A stretch of 64,000 bases of DNA from Candidatus Saccharimonadales bacterium (lineage in GTDB: Bacteria > Patescibacteriota > Saccharimonadia > Saccharimonadales > Saccharimonadaceae), in assembly GCA_035317825.1 (NCBI GenBank), contig DATHGB010000025.1, forward strand, positions 36,671-100,670, given 5' to 3'. The translations under genes and the position numbers were made by a program. Positions 15,445 through 23,803 of the stretch are shown here, piece by piece. Numbering within the stretch: the first letter of the stretch is position 1; every line of letters starts with the position of its first letter. Below the pieces are notes generated by a model that was not told the origin of the DNA, made no database searches, and saw nothing but the letters and a program-made list of their open reading frames with translations.

Positions 15445-18045
15445 GTGAGGGAAACAAAAATTAAAAAATTACTAACTATCATCGTCACCGTGGGGGCCTT
15501 CATAGGGCTTGGTTTCTGGTTGTTTATTGTTTTGCAGCCTAAAGATTCGGCAACTAATCCACCCGACAATAAGATATCAAATATCTTACCCTCGATTAAA
15601 TTAGTTATTTCTGATGATAGTTTTAAGACAATCAATGATAGCAAAACCCTTGAAATTGCTATTGATTCAGATAATAGTGCAGCGATTTCAAAAGTCGAAT
15701 ACCTACTGGATGACAAAGTTGCCGCTAGGAGCATTGAAGCACCTTTTGCAGTCACGATAAGTATCGCACAGCTTTCGGCTGGCGAGCATACGCTGCAGGC
15801 AATTGCGTACGACACCAAGGGCAGTAGCGTGAAGAGCAAAGTATTTACTTTTACTGTTGAGTCTGATGAGGTTGTGCCTTCGGATGACTCGTCTAGCGAC
15901 ATGGTAGGTTCCCTTCCTCGCAAGAAATCTAGCGTAGTTACTGCAAGTACTGGTGGATCGCAGAATTCGAGTGGTAATTCTGGCGGTGACTCCGGCCCGA
16001 GCGATCCGGATGATCCAAGCGGCCTTGAAGATGGTGTTCGCACCGCTGGTGGGTGGTGGTCTTCCCTTCCTACTAGCATGGAGGTTTGTAGTAACGGGGT
16101 CCTAGACGGAGGGCCAACAAGCGCCCCAGCGGGTGCAATAACTGTTCCTGCTGGTGATAATGCGGGCTTCAGCTTGAATCAGGCGAACAAAACCTTTTGG
16201 TTTGCACCGGGAGTCCATACGCTTGGTTCGGGTATATTCAGCAGCATAACGGCTGGTGAAGGAAGCACGTATATCGGTGCTCCAGGTGCCATTATCGATG
16301 GTCAATTCATCAATAGATATGCCTTTCAAGGAAACGCTACGAATGTGCGTGTGGCCTACCTTGAGATCCGTAACTTTGGAGTCGATATGAGCGATCCTAA
16401 TGTTACGGAGCCCGTCAATAATAATGAAGGGGTAATTAACCACGATGCGGGTGATGGCTGGACGATGGAATACCTCAATGCTCATCATAACGACGGTGCA
16501 GCAATCTTTATGGGAAGCGAAAACCAAGTACGCAACAACTGCATGAAAGATAATGGGCAGTATGGCTTTAGCATGTTTAAGATGCCTATTAGCGGCGACT
16601 CGGCCATTAAAGACATCGTCATCGATCACAATGAAATCTCCGGTAATAACCAAGACGATTGGGAAAGCCTCATTGACGGCTGTGGCTGTACTGGTGCTGG
16701 TAAATTCTGGGATGTTGAAGGTGCAGCCGTAACTAACAACTACGTGCATGACAATCTTAGCACCGGTTTATGGGCTGACACTAACGACATTGACTTCCTA
16801 TTCGACAGTAACTGGATTGAGCATAACAGTGGTGAAGGTATTTGGTACGAAATTAGCTACAATGCCACTATTAGCCGGAACGTCCTCAAGCGTAACGCTT
16901 GGACAACTGGTCAAAATAACACCGGTTCCCCTGGCCCAGCAATCTACATTTCCGAATCGGGCGGTGATAGCCGGCTTCAATCAAGCACTAGCGGTAGCAC
17001 CGACTTCCAGATTAAAAATAACCTTCTAGAAGATAATTTCTCAGGTGTTTCTATCTACGAAAACTCTAACCGCTTCTGTAACTCAAATGGTAATACGAGC
17101 AAAGGCTACTGTACGCCATTTGTTTTACCAACACTTATTCCTGAACCACATGATTTCGATTACCCTAATCCTATCAGTACCACCCACCCATGCTATACGC
17201 AGATAAAGAATGCGCCTTATACGGCAGACTGTCGTTGGCATGCTAAAAACGTGCAAGTGTTTAATAATGAGTTCCGCTTTGATCCAACTGTAGTACCTTG
17301 TGTTGGGAGCTACTGTGGTGTTCAGGCACTCTTTGCAACTGGCGCCGACAATATGAACACTGGGCCGACCTATGGAGCATGGGTACCTCTCGCATACAAC
17401 GTAGCCAATGTTCAAAATGATGTTATGTTGAACAATAACAATAAATTTTATAACAATAAATATTTTGGCAACTGGCGTTTTGCCAAGGGGTATGGCGAAA
17501 AGATTTACTACGGTTCCTGGCGGGCAGCACCCTTCTTGCAAGATAACGGGAGTACGTTTGATGGTCTGTTAGGACCTGCGCCAGTTGCAAATAGCTTAGA
17601 TACTGATACGGCAACACTTGAAGGTTCGATCGGTCATTGGGAGCCTTGGTATTCGGCCGGTGTAACGCAGTCAACGCTTGAAGCGCATAGCGGTACGCAT
17701 AGTCTCAAAATTAATGTTACGGATGAGGGCGGTTGGGCTGCCGACCTTAATAACTGGCCAGGTTTACCATCAGGACCCGGCAATAAGCATATCAGTTTTT
17801 GGGCGAAGCAGGGATTCGGGGCTACCTCTAGCGTAACGATGAGGGTCAAGTGGTATAGCGATGCTAATACACTTCTACAAACCGACCCGGTTCCTCTTGC
17901 TGGTTTGACGACAGGATGGCAGCAGGCTAACATGAACGTTACTGCGCCTGTCGGTACGGTGAACGTATTTGTCGAATTTTCCAGTAGTTCCGGAACCGTT
18001 GGTAATACAGTGTATGCAGATGACTTTATAATAGGAGATATATAA
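15445..18045 (+). CDS. Giant exported right-handed beta-helix protein
   Basis: About 866 residues from the GTG at 15445 (a start at ATG 15385 would overlap the AraC gene). An N-terminal membrane segment (LLTIIVTVGAFIGLGFWLFIVL) acts as signal or anchor. Then: a Big-like Ig domain (about 50-140), a Ser/Gly/Asp linker, a pectate-lyase-like parallel beta-helix with Asn-rich turns (about 200-600; VRNNCMKDNGQYGF, ISRNVLKRN), and a C-terminal beta-sandwich of the carbohydrate-binding type (about 720-866). Eight or more cysteines are present. A glycan-binding or -cleaving surface role is inferred; no catalytic residues are identified. Confidence 0.65.
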   Translation: MRETKIKKLLTIIVTVGAFIGLGFWLFIVLQPKDSATNPPDNKISNILPSIKLVISDDSFKTINDSKTLEIAIDSDNSAAISKVEYLLDDKVAARSIEAPFAVTISIAQLSAGEHTLQAIAYDTKGSSVKSKVFTFTVESDEVVPSDDSSSDMVGSLPRKKSSVVTASTGGSQNSSGNSGGDSGPSDPDDPSGLEDGVRTAGGWWSSLPTSMEVCSNGVLDGGPTSAPAGAITVPAGDNAGFSLNQANKTFWFAPGVHTLGSGIFSSITAGEGSTYIGAPGAIIDGQFINRYAFQGNATNVRVAYLEIRNFGVDMSDPNVTEPVNNNEGVINHDAGDGWTMEYLNAHHNDGAAIFMGSENQVRNNCMKDNGQYGFSMFKMPISGDSAIKDIVIDHNEISGNNQDDWESLIDGCGCTGAGKFWDVEGAAVTNNYVHDNLSTGLWADTNDIDFLFDSNWIEHNSGEGIWYEISYNATISRNVLKRNAWTTGQNNTGSPGPAIYISESGGDSRLQSSTSGSTDFQIKNNLLEDNFSGVSIYENSNRFCNSNGNTSKGYCTPFVLPTLIPEPHDFDYPNPISTTHPCYTQIKNAPYTADCRWHAKNVQVFNNEFRFDPTVVPCVGSYCGVQALFATGADNMNTGPTYGAWVPLAYNVANVQNDVMLNNNNKFYNNKYFGNWRFAKGYGEKIYYGSWRAAPFLQDNGSTFDGLLGPAPVANSLDTDTATLEGSIGHWEPWYSAGVTQSTLEAHSGTHSLKINVTDEGGWAADLNNWPGLPSGPGNKHISFWAKQGFGATSSVTMRVKWYSDANTLLQTDPVPLAGLTTGWQQANMNVTAPVGTVNVFVEFSSSSGTVGNTVYADDFIIGDI

Positions 18046-18134
18046 GTTGAGCAGCTTTACTAATCACGAGCATTTTGATAAAATTTAAGTAAACGTAGTA
18101 ATAAAAATAACAACATAAGTTAGGCAAGAAAGAC

Positions 18135-20069
18135 ATGGCAAGATTACCAATTCCTGGCTCGGACGATGGAGACTGGGGTGATGTCCTTAACGATTACCTA
18201 CTACAATCCCTCACCTCAGCTGGCGCTCTCAAGCCTGATGCAGTGAGTGCCACCTCATTGCAAGACAATTCTGTCACCAATACCACTTTGCAAGATGGGT
18301 CGGTCACGGCTCCGAAGCTCTCTGCTCCTGGTGGCGCTACCGGTGAAGTCCTCGTTCGGGATACCGGAGTGTCTGGTGGTATTAAATGGGACGTGGTTGG
18401 TGGCGGCGGCGCTCCATCCGGCGCCGCGGGAGGCGACCTAGGCGGTACCTACCCTAATCCTATTGTTCCTGGTCTTGCCACCAAGGAACCCCTCATTACC
18501 GCTGGCTCTACTGCCCAATACTACCGTGGTGATAAGAGCTTCCAAACACTCGACAAGACCGCTGTTGGCCTCGCTAACGTCGACAATATCTCCGACGCGA
18601 ATAAACCCGTCTCTACGGCTACCCAGACTGCTCTCAACGGCAAGGTTACGGCTAACGGTGCCATTACCGGTGCCACCAATACCAAAATCACCTACGACAC
18701 AAAAGGTCTTGTTACTGCAGGTACTGCTGCCACCCAAGACGACATTACCGACGGCACCACCTTTAAGCAATATTCAGCTACTGAAAAAACCAAACTAGCT
18801 GGCATCGCCACCGGCGCCACGGCGAACAGCTCTGATGCTACCTTGCTTAACCGTACTAACCACACCGGAACACAAACCGCCGCGACGATCTCTGACTTTA
18901 ACACCGCTGCCGACACTCGAGCTGATGCTAGAATTGCGGCAGCCTCCATCAACGCCCTGGCTGATGTTATCATCATCACGCCAGCTAACGGTGAAGTCCT
19001 CAAATACAATGGCACCAACTGGGTCAACGGGACCGACACTACTGGTGGCGTTACCGACGGCGACAAGGGCGATATTACTGTCTCGGGTTCGGGTGCCACC
19101 TGGACCATAGACACCGCTGCCGTTACTGGGGCTAAGATAGCAGGCACCACTATTACCGACGCTAACATTTCAGCCAGCGCGGCAATTGTGCAAAGTAAAA
19201 TCCAGAACTTAACGACCGACCTTGCTGCTAAACAGCCCATTGACACCGACCTAACCGCCATTGCTGCTCTCACCCCAACGAACGATGACCTCCTCCAACG
19301 GAAAGCTGGTGTTTGGACTAATCGCACGCCTGCTCAAGTAAAGACTGATCTTGGCCTCGCTAACGTTGACAATACCAGTGATGCGAATAAGCCGGTCTCT
19401 ACGGCTACGACGACGGCGCTTGGGGGGAAAGCTAGTACTGCAACCACTGTTTCTGCCGGTACGGGGTTAACGGGAGGTGGCGATTTAAGCGCTAACCGTA
19501 CTATTTCTGCTAACTTTGGAGTCGCAGCCGGTACTATTGCCCAGGGCAACGATACCCGCATTACTGGTGCTGAGCAAGCTGCTAATAAAAATATAGCTAA
19601 CGGATATGCTAGTTTGAATGCTTCAACACATGTCCCGACTGCTCAACTTGGATCTGGAACAGCAGATAGTACGACGTATCTTCGTGGAGATAATACTTGG
19701 GCTACTCCTGCTGCGGGCGGGGGCGTTTCTCCTATTAACGGTGGTGGCGAAACTTATTTTGACGCTGGAAGTTCCGGAGCTGCTAAGACACTAGACCTTA
19801 TAAATGGAAATGTTCAAAAATTAACCCTAACCGCAAACTGCACGATTACTTTGACTGGTCCTGCAACAGGAGCTTACCGATCAATGCTTTTGTATGTATT
19901 TCAAGATGGAACAGGGCTACGCACGATTACATGGCCCGCATCCGTTAAATGGGGGGCGGCCGGAGCGCCCTTTTTGTCGACAACTTCGTTAAAAATGGAT
20001 AAGATCTTACTCGATACTGTTGACGGCGGTACTACGTGGTACGGGTCGGCGGGCCCCGGGGGCTTCTAG
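18135..20069 (+). CDS. Tail-fibre-like protein with the SDDG-WGD N-terminal motif
   Basis: A 644-residue protein without signal peptide. The N-terminus ARLPIPGSDDGDWGDVL matches the motif in the protein at 8307-9011. The body carries two copies of GLANVDNxSDANKPVSTAT (near residues 144 and 412), a module well known in phage tail fibres, plus QTAATISDFNTAADTR and GTGLTGGGDLSANRTIS. The C-terminal 110 residues are a beta-rich module. Codon use (many ACC, GCC) in the middle differs from the neighbours, suggesting phage origin. A LamG-like gene follows after two bases. Possibly a surface fibre recruited from a phage. Confidence 0.65.
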   Translation: MARLPIPGSDDGDWGDVLNDYLLQSLTSAGALKPDAVSATSLQDNSVTNTTLQDGSVTAPKLSAPGGATGEVLVRDTGVSGGIKWDVVGGGGAPSGAAGGDLGGTYPNPIVPGLATKEPLITAGSTAQYYRGDKSFQTLDKTAVGLANVDNISDANKPVSTATQTALNGKVTANGAITGATNTKITYDTKGLVTAGTAATQDDITDGTTFKQYSATEKTKLAGIATGATANSSDATLLNRTNHTGTQTAATISDFNTAADTRADARIAAASINALADVIIITPANGEVLKYNGTNWVNGTDTTGGVTDGDKGDITVSGSGATWTIDTAAVTGAKIAGTTITDANISASAAIVQSKIQNLTTDLAAKQPIDTDLTAIAALTPTNDDLLQRKAGVWTNRTPAQVKTDLGLANVDNTSDANKPVSTATTTALGGKASTATTVSAGTGLTGGGDLSANRTISANFGVAAGTIAQGNDTRITGAEQAANKNIANGYASLNASTHVPTAQLGSGTADSTTYLRGDNTWATPAAGGGVSPINGGGETYFDAGSSGAAKTLDLINGNVQKLTLTANCTITLTGPATGAYRSMLLYVFQDGTGLRTITWPASVKWGAAGAPFLSTTSLKMDKILLDTVDGGTTWYGSAGPGGF

Positions 20070-20071
20070 CC

Positions 20072-20743
20072 ATGCTTGGTTCAGCCCGAAGTGTACTTCT
20101 GCAAAGTGCGCTACCTGCGCCTATGGCTGCCTATAGCTTTAGCGAAGGCTCAGGCCTTACAACTGTAGATTCGTCCACTCACGGTCGCACACTTACTCTT
20201 AACGCAACAACTTGGACGACTGGCCATACGGGATTTGGCATAACTAATACCACTACGGGACAGGGTGCTACCGGATCTTTCATAGGACCAGCGGATACTC
20301 TTACGATTATGGCTTGGATTCGCCCTTTAAATCTTGCCGCGGGTACGACGCATTTTGCGTTAGGGTTTGTCGATAGCTCGGCTAATACTCAGGTCGGTAT
20401 ATTCACTCAGCGTGCAGATTTTGGCACGTCGGATGTCCTACAGGCCGATATACGAATAGGGGGAAGTCTAAAAGAGTTACACGGTACTGCTCTGACGTTG
20501 AACACATGGACGCATATCGCCCTGACCTATAATGGTTCCATAATATATCTATATAAAGATGGTGTGCTTGTGACATCACTAGCGGCTACGGGGAATATAG
20601 GAACCGGCGATGCTTTTTATGTTGCGGGCTGGAGTACAGTTGCCCCGTATGATACCGACGTTGATATTGATGATGTCCGCGTCTTTAGTACTGCCCTTAC
20701 TCAGGGGCAGGTTATAATCGGCATGAACACCCCCGTCACATAG
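20072..20743 (+). CDS. LamG/concanavalin-like lectin domain protein
   Basis: A 223-residue protein from ATG 20072, two bases after the preceding stop. YSFSEGSGLTTVDSSTHGRTL begins a LamG/pentraxin-like jelly-roll; LTIMAWIRP, TWTHIALTYNG, LYKDGVLV and DIDDVRVFSTAL are the standard later strands. Such domains bind glycans. There is no signal peptide, in line with the fibre-like gene before it, with which it is probably co-translated as tip or partner protein. Confidence 0.75.
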   Translation: MLGSARSVLLQSALPAPMAAYSFSEGSGLTTVDSSTHGRTLTLNATTWTTGHTGFGITNTTTGQGATGSFIGPADTLTIMAWIRPLNLAAGTTHFALGFVDSSANTQVGIFTQRADFGTSDVLQADIRIGGSLKELHGTALTLNTWTHIALTYNGSIIYLYKDGVLVTSLAATGNIGTGDAFYVAGWSTVAPYDTDVDIDDVRVFSTALTQGQVIIGMNTPVT

Positions 20744-20770
20744 TTTGTTTTAAGGCCTTATAATAGAAGT

Positions 20771-21343
20771 ATGGGATATCTGCCCATGCTACTCCAAAAA
20801 ACAGAAACTTTGCCTGAGGGCAAAGACTGGATTTATGAACGTAAATATGACGGCTGGAGATTCCTTGCGTATCATGATGCGGACAAGGATAGATCACGTT
20901 TAGTAAGCCGCGGCGGAAATGATTATACCGCTGAAAAGAAATTTTCAATTGTCGCAGGTCAGATCGCAGCTGCGGCAAGCTATCTTGATGCGGTGTTCGA
21001 CGGTGAAATAGTCGGAGAGGTTGAGGGCAAACACAATCTTCGTACGCTGCGAGTGCCCGAGGCAAAGCTGGTTTATTACGTGTTTGACCTGCTGGATATA
21101 GACGGAATTCCGCTTGTTGGTAGGCGATGGTCCGTAAGGCGCGCGGCACTTGAAGAAATATTTCAGTCACAGCCGAACATCAAGCTCGCTCCTTATTCAG
21201 ATGATAAGGATAAGATACTTAAAAAAGCTAAAAAATCTGGTTATGAGGGTGTTGTTGCGAAAAACATCAGAGGGGTCTACACGCAAGACAGTCGAACGCA
21301 TATGGCATTGAAATATAAATCTCCAGAGTACCGTCGAGAATGA
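20771..21343 (+). CDS. ATP-dependent DNA ligase, adenylation domain only
   Basis: A 190-residue protein with the nucleotidyltransferase motifs: ERKYDGWR (motif I with the adenylated lysine, about residue 26), RGGNDYT, FDGEIVGE (motif III), YYVFDLLDIDG, EGVVAK (motif IV) and ALKYKS (motif V). The OB-fold domain that normally follows is missing, so it is about half of a usual LigD-type ligase. It may seal nicks with a partner protein. TATAAT at 20759-20764 ends six bases before the ATG (leaderless). Confidence 0.85.
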   Translation: MGYLPMLLQKTETLPEGKDWIYERKYDGWRFLAYHDADKDRSRLVSRGGNDYTAEKKFSIVAGQIAAAASYLDAVFDGEIVGEVEGKHNLRTLRVPEAKLVYYVFDLLDIDGIPLVGRRWSVRRAALEEIFQSQPNIKLAPYSDDKDKILKKAKKSGYEGVVAKNIRGVYTQDSRTHMALKYKSPEYRRE

Positions 21344-21457
21344 TAACTCTTTATATTTTGCGGAAAGGATATTTGACTTAAGGTGCTTAAAGTTCCTACA
21401 CTGGATATAGGGGGTAGGATCAACCAGGTGTGCGTGTAAATGAATAAGGAGGGTGTT

Positions 21458-22501
21458 ATGAAAGCAGCAATTTTTAAGGGTAAGGGTAACGTTGAGATTA
21501 ATGAACGACCAGATCCTAAAATTCAGGATCCGACCGATGCTGTCGTGCGGGTCGTGATGGCCTGCGTTTGTGGTTCAGATCTTTGGCCTTATCGCGGAAT
21601 ACGTAAGAGAAAAATAGGTAATCCTATTGGGCATGAGTTTATTGGAATAGTCGAAGCAACTGGCTCGGATGTCACTAACATCAAAGTAGGCGATTTTGTT
21701 ATTGCTCCGTTTCTTTATAGCGATGGAACATGTCCTCATTGCCAGGTCGGCATGACCGCAAACTGTCAGCACGGCGGTGGTTGGGGTAGTGATTCTACTG
21801 ATGGAGGCCAAGGTGAAGCCGTGCGAGTACCCCTCGCTGACGGTACCTTGGTAAAAGTGCCAAAATCAGACTACCCAGAAGATATGTTAGCTTCCCTTCT
21901 TACCCTTTCGGATGTGATGTGTACCGGCTATCACGCAGCGATCAGCGCTGGCGTTAAAAAAGGCGACACCGTTGCAGTTGTGGGAGATGGCGCTGTCGGG
22001 CTCTGCGCTGTTATAGCAGCGAAAATGCTCGGCGCTAAACGTATCATTGCCCTTAGTCGAAACCCTGCCCGTCAAAAACTTGCGAAAGAATTCGGCGCAA
22101 CGGATATTGTTGAGGAACGTGGCGGCGACGCAGTCGAAGCGATTATGAAACTTACGGATGATGTCGGTGTTGATGCAGCACTTGAATGCGTTGGCACAAA
22201 CGAAGCTGTCCAAACGGCAATTGGCATTGCTCGCCCAGGTTCAATTATTGGTGTCGTCGGTTTACCTACTGATGTCGAGTTGCCTTTTAGCGACATGTTC
22301 TTCAAGAATATAGGAATTCTTGGCGGTCCTGCCCCAGCTCGAGCGTACATACCTAAATTACTTGACGATGTTTTGGAAGGCCGCATTAACCCGGGGCGTG
22401 TGTTTGATCTAAGAACAGACTTAGATGATATCAAGGAAGCGTACGCAGCCATGGATGAACGGCGAGCTATTAAGTCGCTGCTAAGAGTAAGTAATCTATA
22501 G
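21458..22501 (+). CDS. Zinc-dependent alcohol dehydrogenase (MDR family)
   Basis: A 347-residue medium-chain dehydrogenase. Catalytic zinc ligands: Cys in CVCGSDLWPYRG and GHEFIG with the His-Glu pair; VVGDGAVGLCAV is the Rossmann nucleotide-binding motif. The structural-zinc loop is reduced (CPHCQVGMTANCQHG). The start ATG at 21458 follows AAGGAGG. A cupin gene follows nine bases after the stop, so the two form an operon. Substrate unknown; NAD(P)-linked redox of a small alcohol or aldehyde. Confidence 0.88.
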   Translation: MKAAIFKGKGNVEINERPDPKIQDPTDAVVRVVMACVCGSDLWPYRGIRKRKIGNPIGHEFIGIVEATGSDVTNIKVGDFVIAPFLYSDGTCPHCQVGMTANCQHGGGWGSDSTDGGQGEAVRVPLADGTLVKVPKSDYPEDMLASLLTLSDVMCTGYHAAISAGVKKGDTVAVVGDGAVGLCAVIAAKMLGAKRIIALSRNPARQKLAKEFGATDIVEERGGDAVEAIMKLTDDVGVDAALECVGTNEAVQTAIGIARPGSIIGVVGLPTDVELPFSDMFFKNIGILGGPAPARAYIPKLLDDVLEGRINPGRVFDLRTDLDDIKEAYAAMDERRAIKSLLRVSNL

Positions 22502-22509
22502 GAGGAAAT

Positions 22510-22911
22510 ATGAAAATCATACCGCCAACAGAAACGACAAAAGGTCCAAAAGAAATGTTTACAGGCGACGTTTATATGAATGTCATCGCTAAAGGTGAAG
22601 AACCTTCACGAGTGCGTGTTAATACGGTCCGTTTTATGCCCGGTACTCACACCGCATGGCACTCTCATGCTGTCGGACAGACATTGCATGTAACTGACGG
22701 TGTCGGATTGGCTCAAGCCCGTGATGGTGAAGTCCAAGAAATTCGAGCTGGCGACACAATCTACACGCCTCCTGGTCAGTGGCATTGGCATGGTGCCGCG
22801 CCGGATCACTTTATGACACATCTTGCTATTTGGGAGGCTCCCGCTCAGGATAGTGGTCCCGAGAGTGAATGGGGTGAGCTGGTTACGGATGAGGAGTACG
22901 GACAGACTTAG
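22510..22911 (+). CDS. Cupin-domain protein
   Basis: A 133-residue single-domain cupin. Motif 1: GTHTAWHSHAVGQTLHVTDG with the His pair and later His; motif 2: GDTIYTPPGQWHWHGA. Close to the YhhW/quercetinase-like small cupins often found beside dehydrogenases. It probably binds one metal ion. It is the second gene of the dehydrogenase operon, preceded by AGGAGG. Confidence 0.88.
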   Translation: MKIIPPTETTKGPKEMFTGDVYMNVIAKGEEPSRVRVNTVRFMPGTHTAWHSHAVGQTLHVTDGVGLAQARDGEVQEIRAGDTIYTPPGQWHWHGAAPDHFMTHLAIWEAPAQDSGPESEWGELVTDEEYGQT

Positions 22912-22960
22912 TTCCAAAACATACAGTAACTAATAAATAGAGAGTTGCTTCAGAAGAAGC

Positions 22961-23356
22961 TCACAGTTCGTTAATTAAAGATTCAACCTTCGATCTTACG
23001 ATGTCGCGGGTTTGACGGTGAAACTCAAGTGATTGTCCACGGGGATCGGCTACGTTCCAATATCGTATGTTATTCAATTTACGTACAAAATCGGGTAATT
23101 CATCAGTGGGCTTAAATGAGACGATTAGATTCACATCTCTTGCTACTGCCTCGTCAATCGGTTTGCGCACGCTTCGGTCCATGTCGTAGCCTTGCTCTTT
23201 CATGACTTCGATTACGAGTGGGTCAATTGGTTTACCTACGGTAGGGTTTACTCCCGCACTCAGAGCTTGGTGCTTGCCTTTTGCGAATGTATTAAGGAAT
23301 ATCTCTGCTTCTTGGCTTCGGGCTACATTTCCATCGCAGATAAAAAGGATCTTCAT
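22961..23356 (-). CDS. Low-molecular-weight phosphatase / ArsC-like protein
   Basis: A 131-residue protein of the LMW protein-tyrosine-phosphatase fold: KILFICDGNVARSQEAE at the N-terminus stands for the C-x5-R loop, but reads CDGNVARS (usual C-x-x-N-x-x-RS), so the catalytic Cys and Arg are present. The later acidic loop reads WNVADPRG. Could be a tyrosine phosphatase or arsenate-reductase-like enzyme. TATAGT (plus strand 23363-23368) ends six bases before the ATG. Confidence 0.8.
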   Translation of the reverse strand: MKILFICDGNVARSQEAEIFLNTFAKGKHQALSAGVNPTVGKPIDPLVIEVMKEQGYDMDRSVRKPIDEAVARDVNLIVSFKPTDELPDFVRKLNNIRYWNVADPRGQSLEFHRQTRDIVRSKVESLINEL

Positions 23357-23410
23357 GTCTTAACTATAGCAAAAAAATCCTCCTCGTTCTTTTAGGTGTA
23401 TAATTATATG

Positions 23411-23556
23411 TAGACAACCATACTCCGGTCCCTGCGCGTCTTATATATACACTTAGTTTCCTGTTATGATGACGCTGATAACGGTCAGCAACATTTACCA
23501 GGCAGCTTCATACAATAAAATCCGTTCCAACTAAGCATCTGTTTTAGTTGTTTTTT
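23411..23556 (+). ncRNA. Possible small RNA with own promoter and terminator
   Basis: A TATAAT box (23399-23404) is followed by about 130 bases without a convincing reading frame, a small hairpin GCTGATAACGGTCAGC, and a terminator-like end (AACTAA...TTAGTT then T6 at 23551-23556). It matches none of SRP, RNase P or tmRNA as far as I can see. It may instead be the leader of the short gene at 23582. Confidence 0.25.
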
Positions 23557-23581
23557 ATTTCTTAAGCAATGGAGTGCATAT

Positions 23582-23728
23582 ATGAGCAAGCAACACTGGT
23601 CTAACTATCTTGAGACACCAAGGCGAACCACATCGCCGGTAAAAATTGATCTTATCTTAAAGAAACGTATGAAGACTTTCATGAAGGCGAAAATACGATC
23701 TCTTCAGGATATTTCTAATACGGATTGA
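23582..23728 (+). CDS. Possible 48-residue basic protein
   Basis: A short frame MSKQHWSNYLETPRRTT... to ...DISNTD, rich in Lys and Arg, preceded by GGAG nine bases before the ATG and followed by a strong terminator at 23759. Not recognised; it could be a real small protein or chance. Confidence 0.35.
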   Translation: MSKQHWSNYLETPRRTTSPVKIDLILKKRMKTFMKAKIRSLQDISNTD

Positions 23729-23758
23729 AAATACGATAAAGGTCCACTCATAGAAAAT

Positions 23759-23794
23759 GAAAATGGCTCATCTCACGATGAGTCATTTTCTCTC
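23759..23794. terminator. Intrinsic terminator between convergent genes
   Basis: A 14-pair stem (one G-T) around TCAC, then TCTC on the plus strand; faces both the 48-residue frame and the FAD oxidase gene. Confidence 0.75.
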
Positions 23795-23803
23795 GTGACC
23801 CCG

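Noticed and set aside
18438..19561. Long antisense frames inside the tail-fibre-like gene
   Set aside because: They are shadows produced by the repetitive, GC-rich codons of the plus-strand gene and lack starts and ribosome sites.
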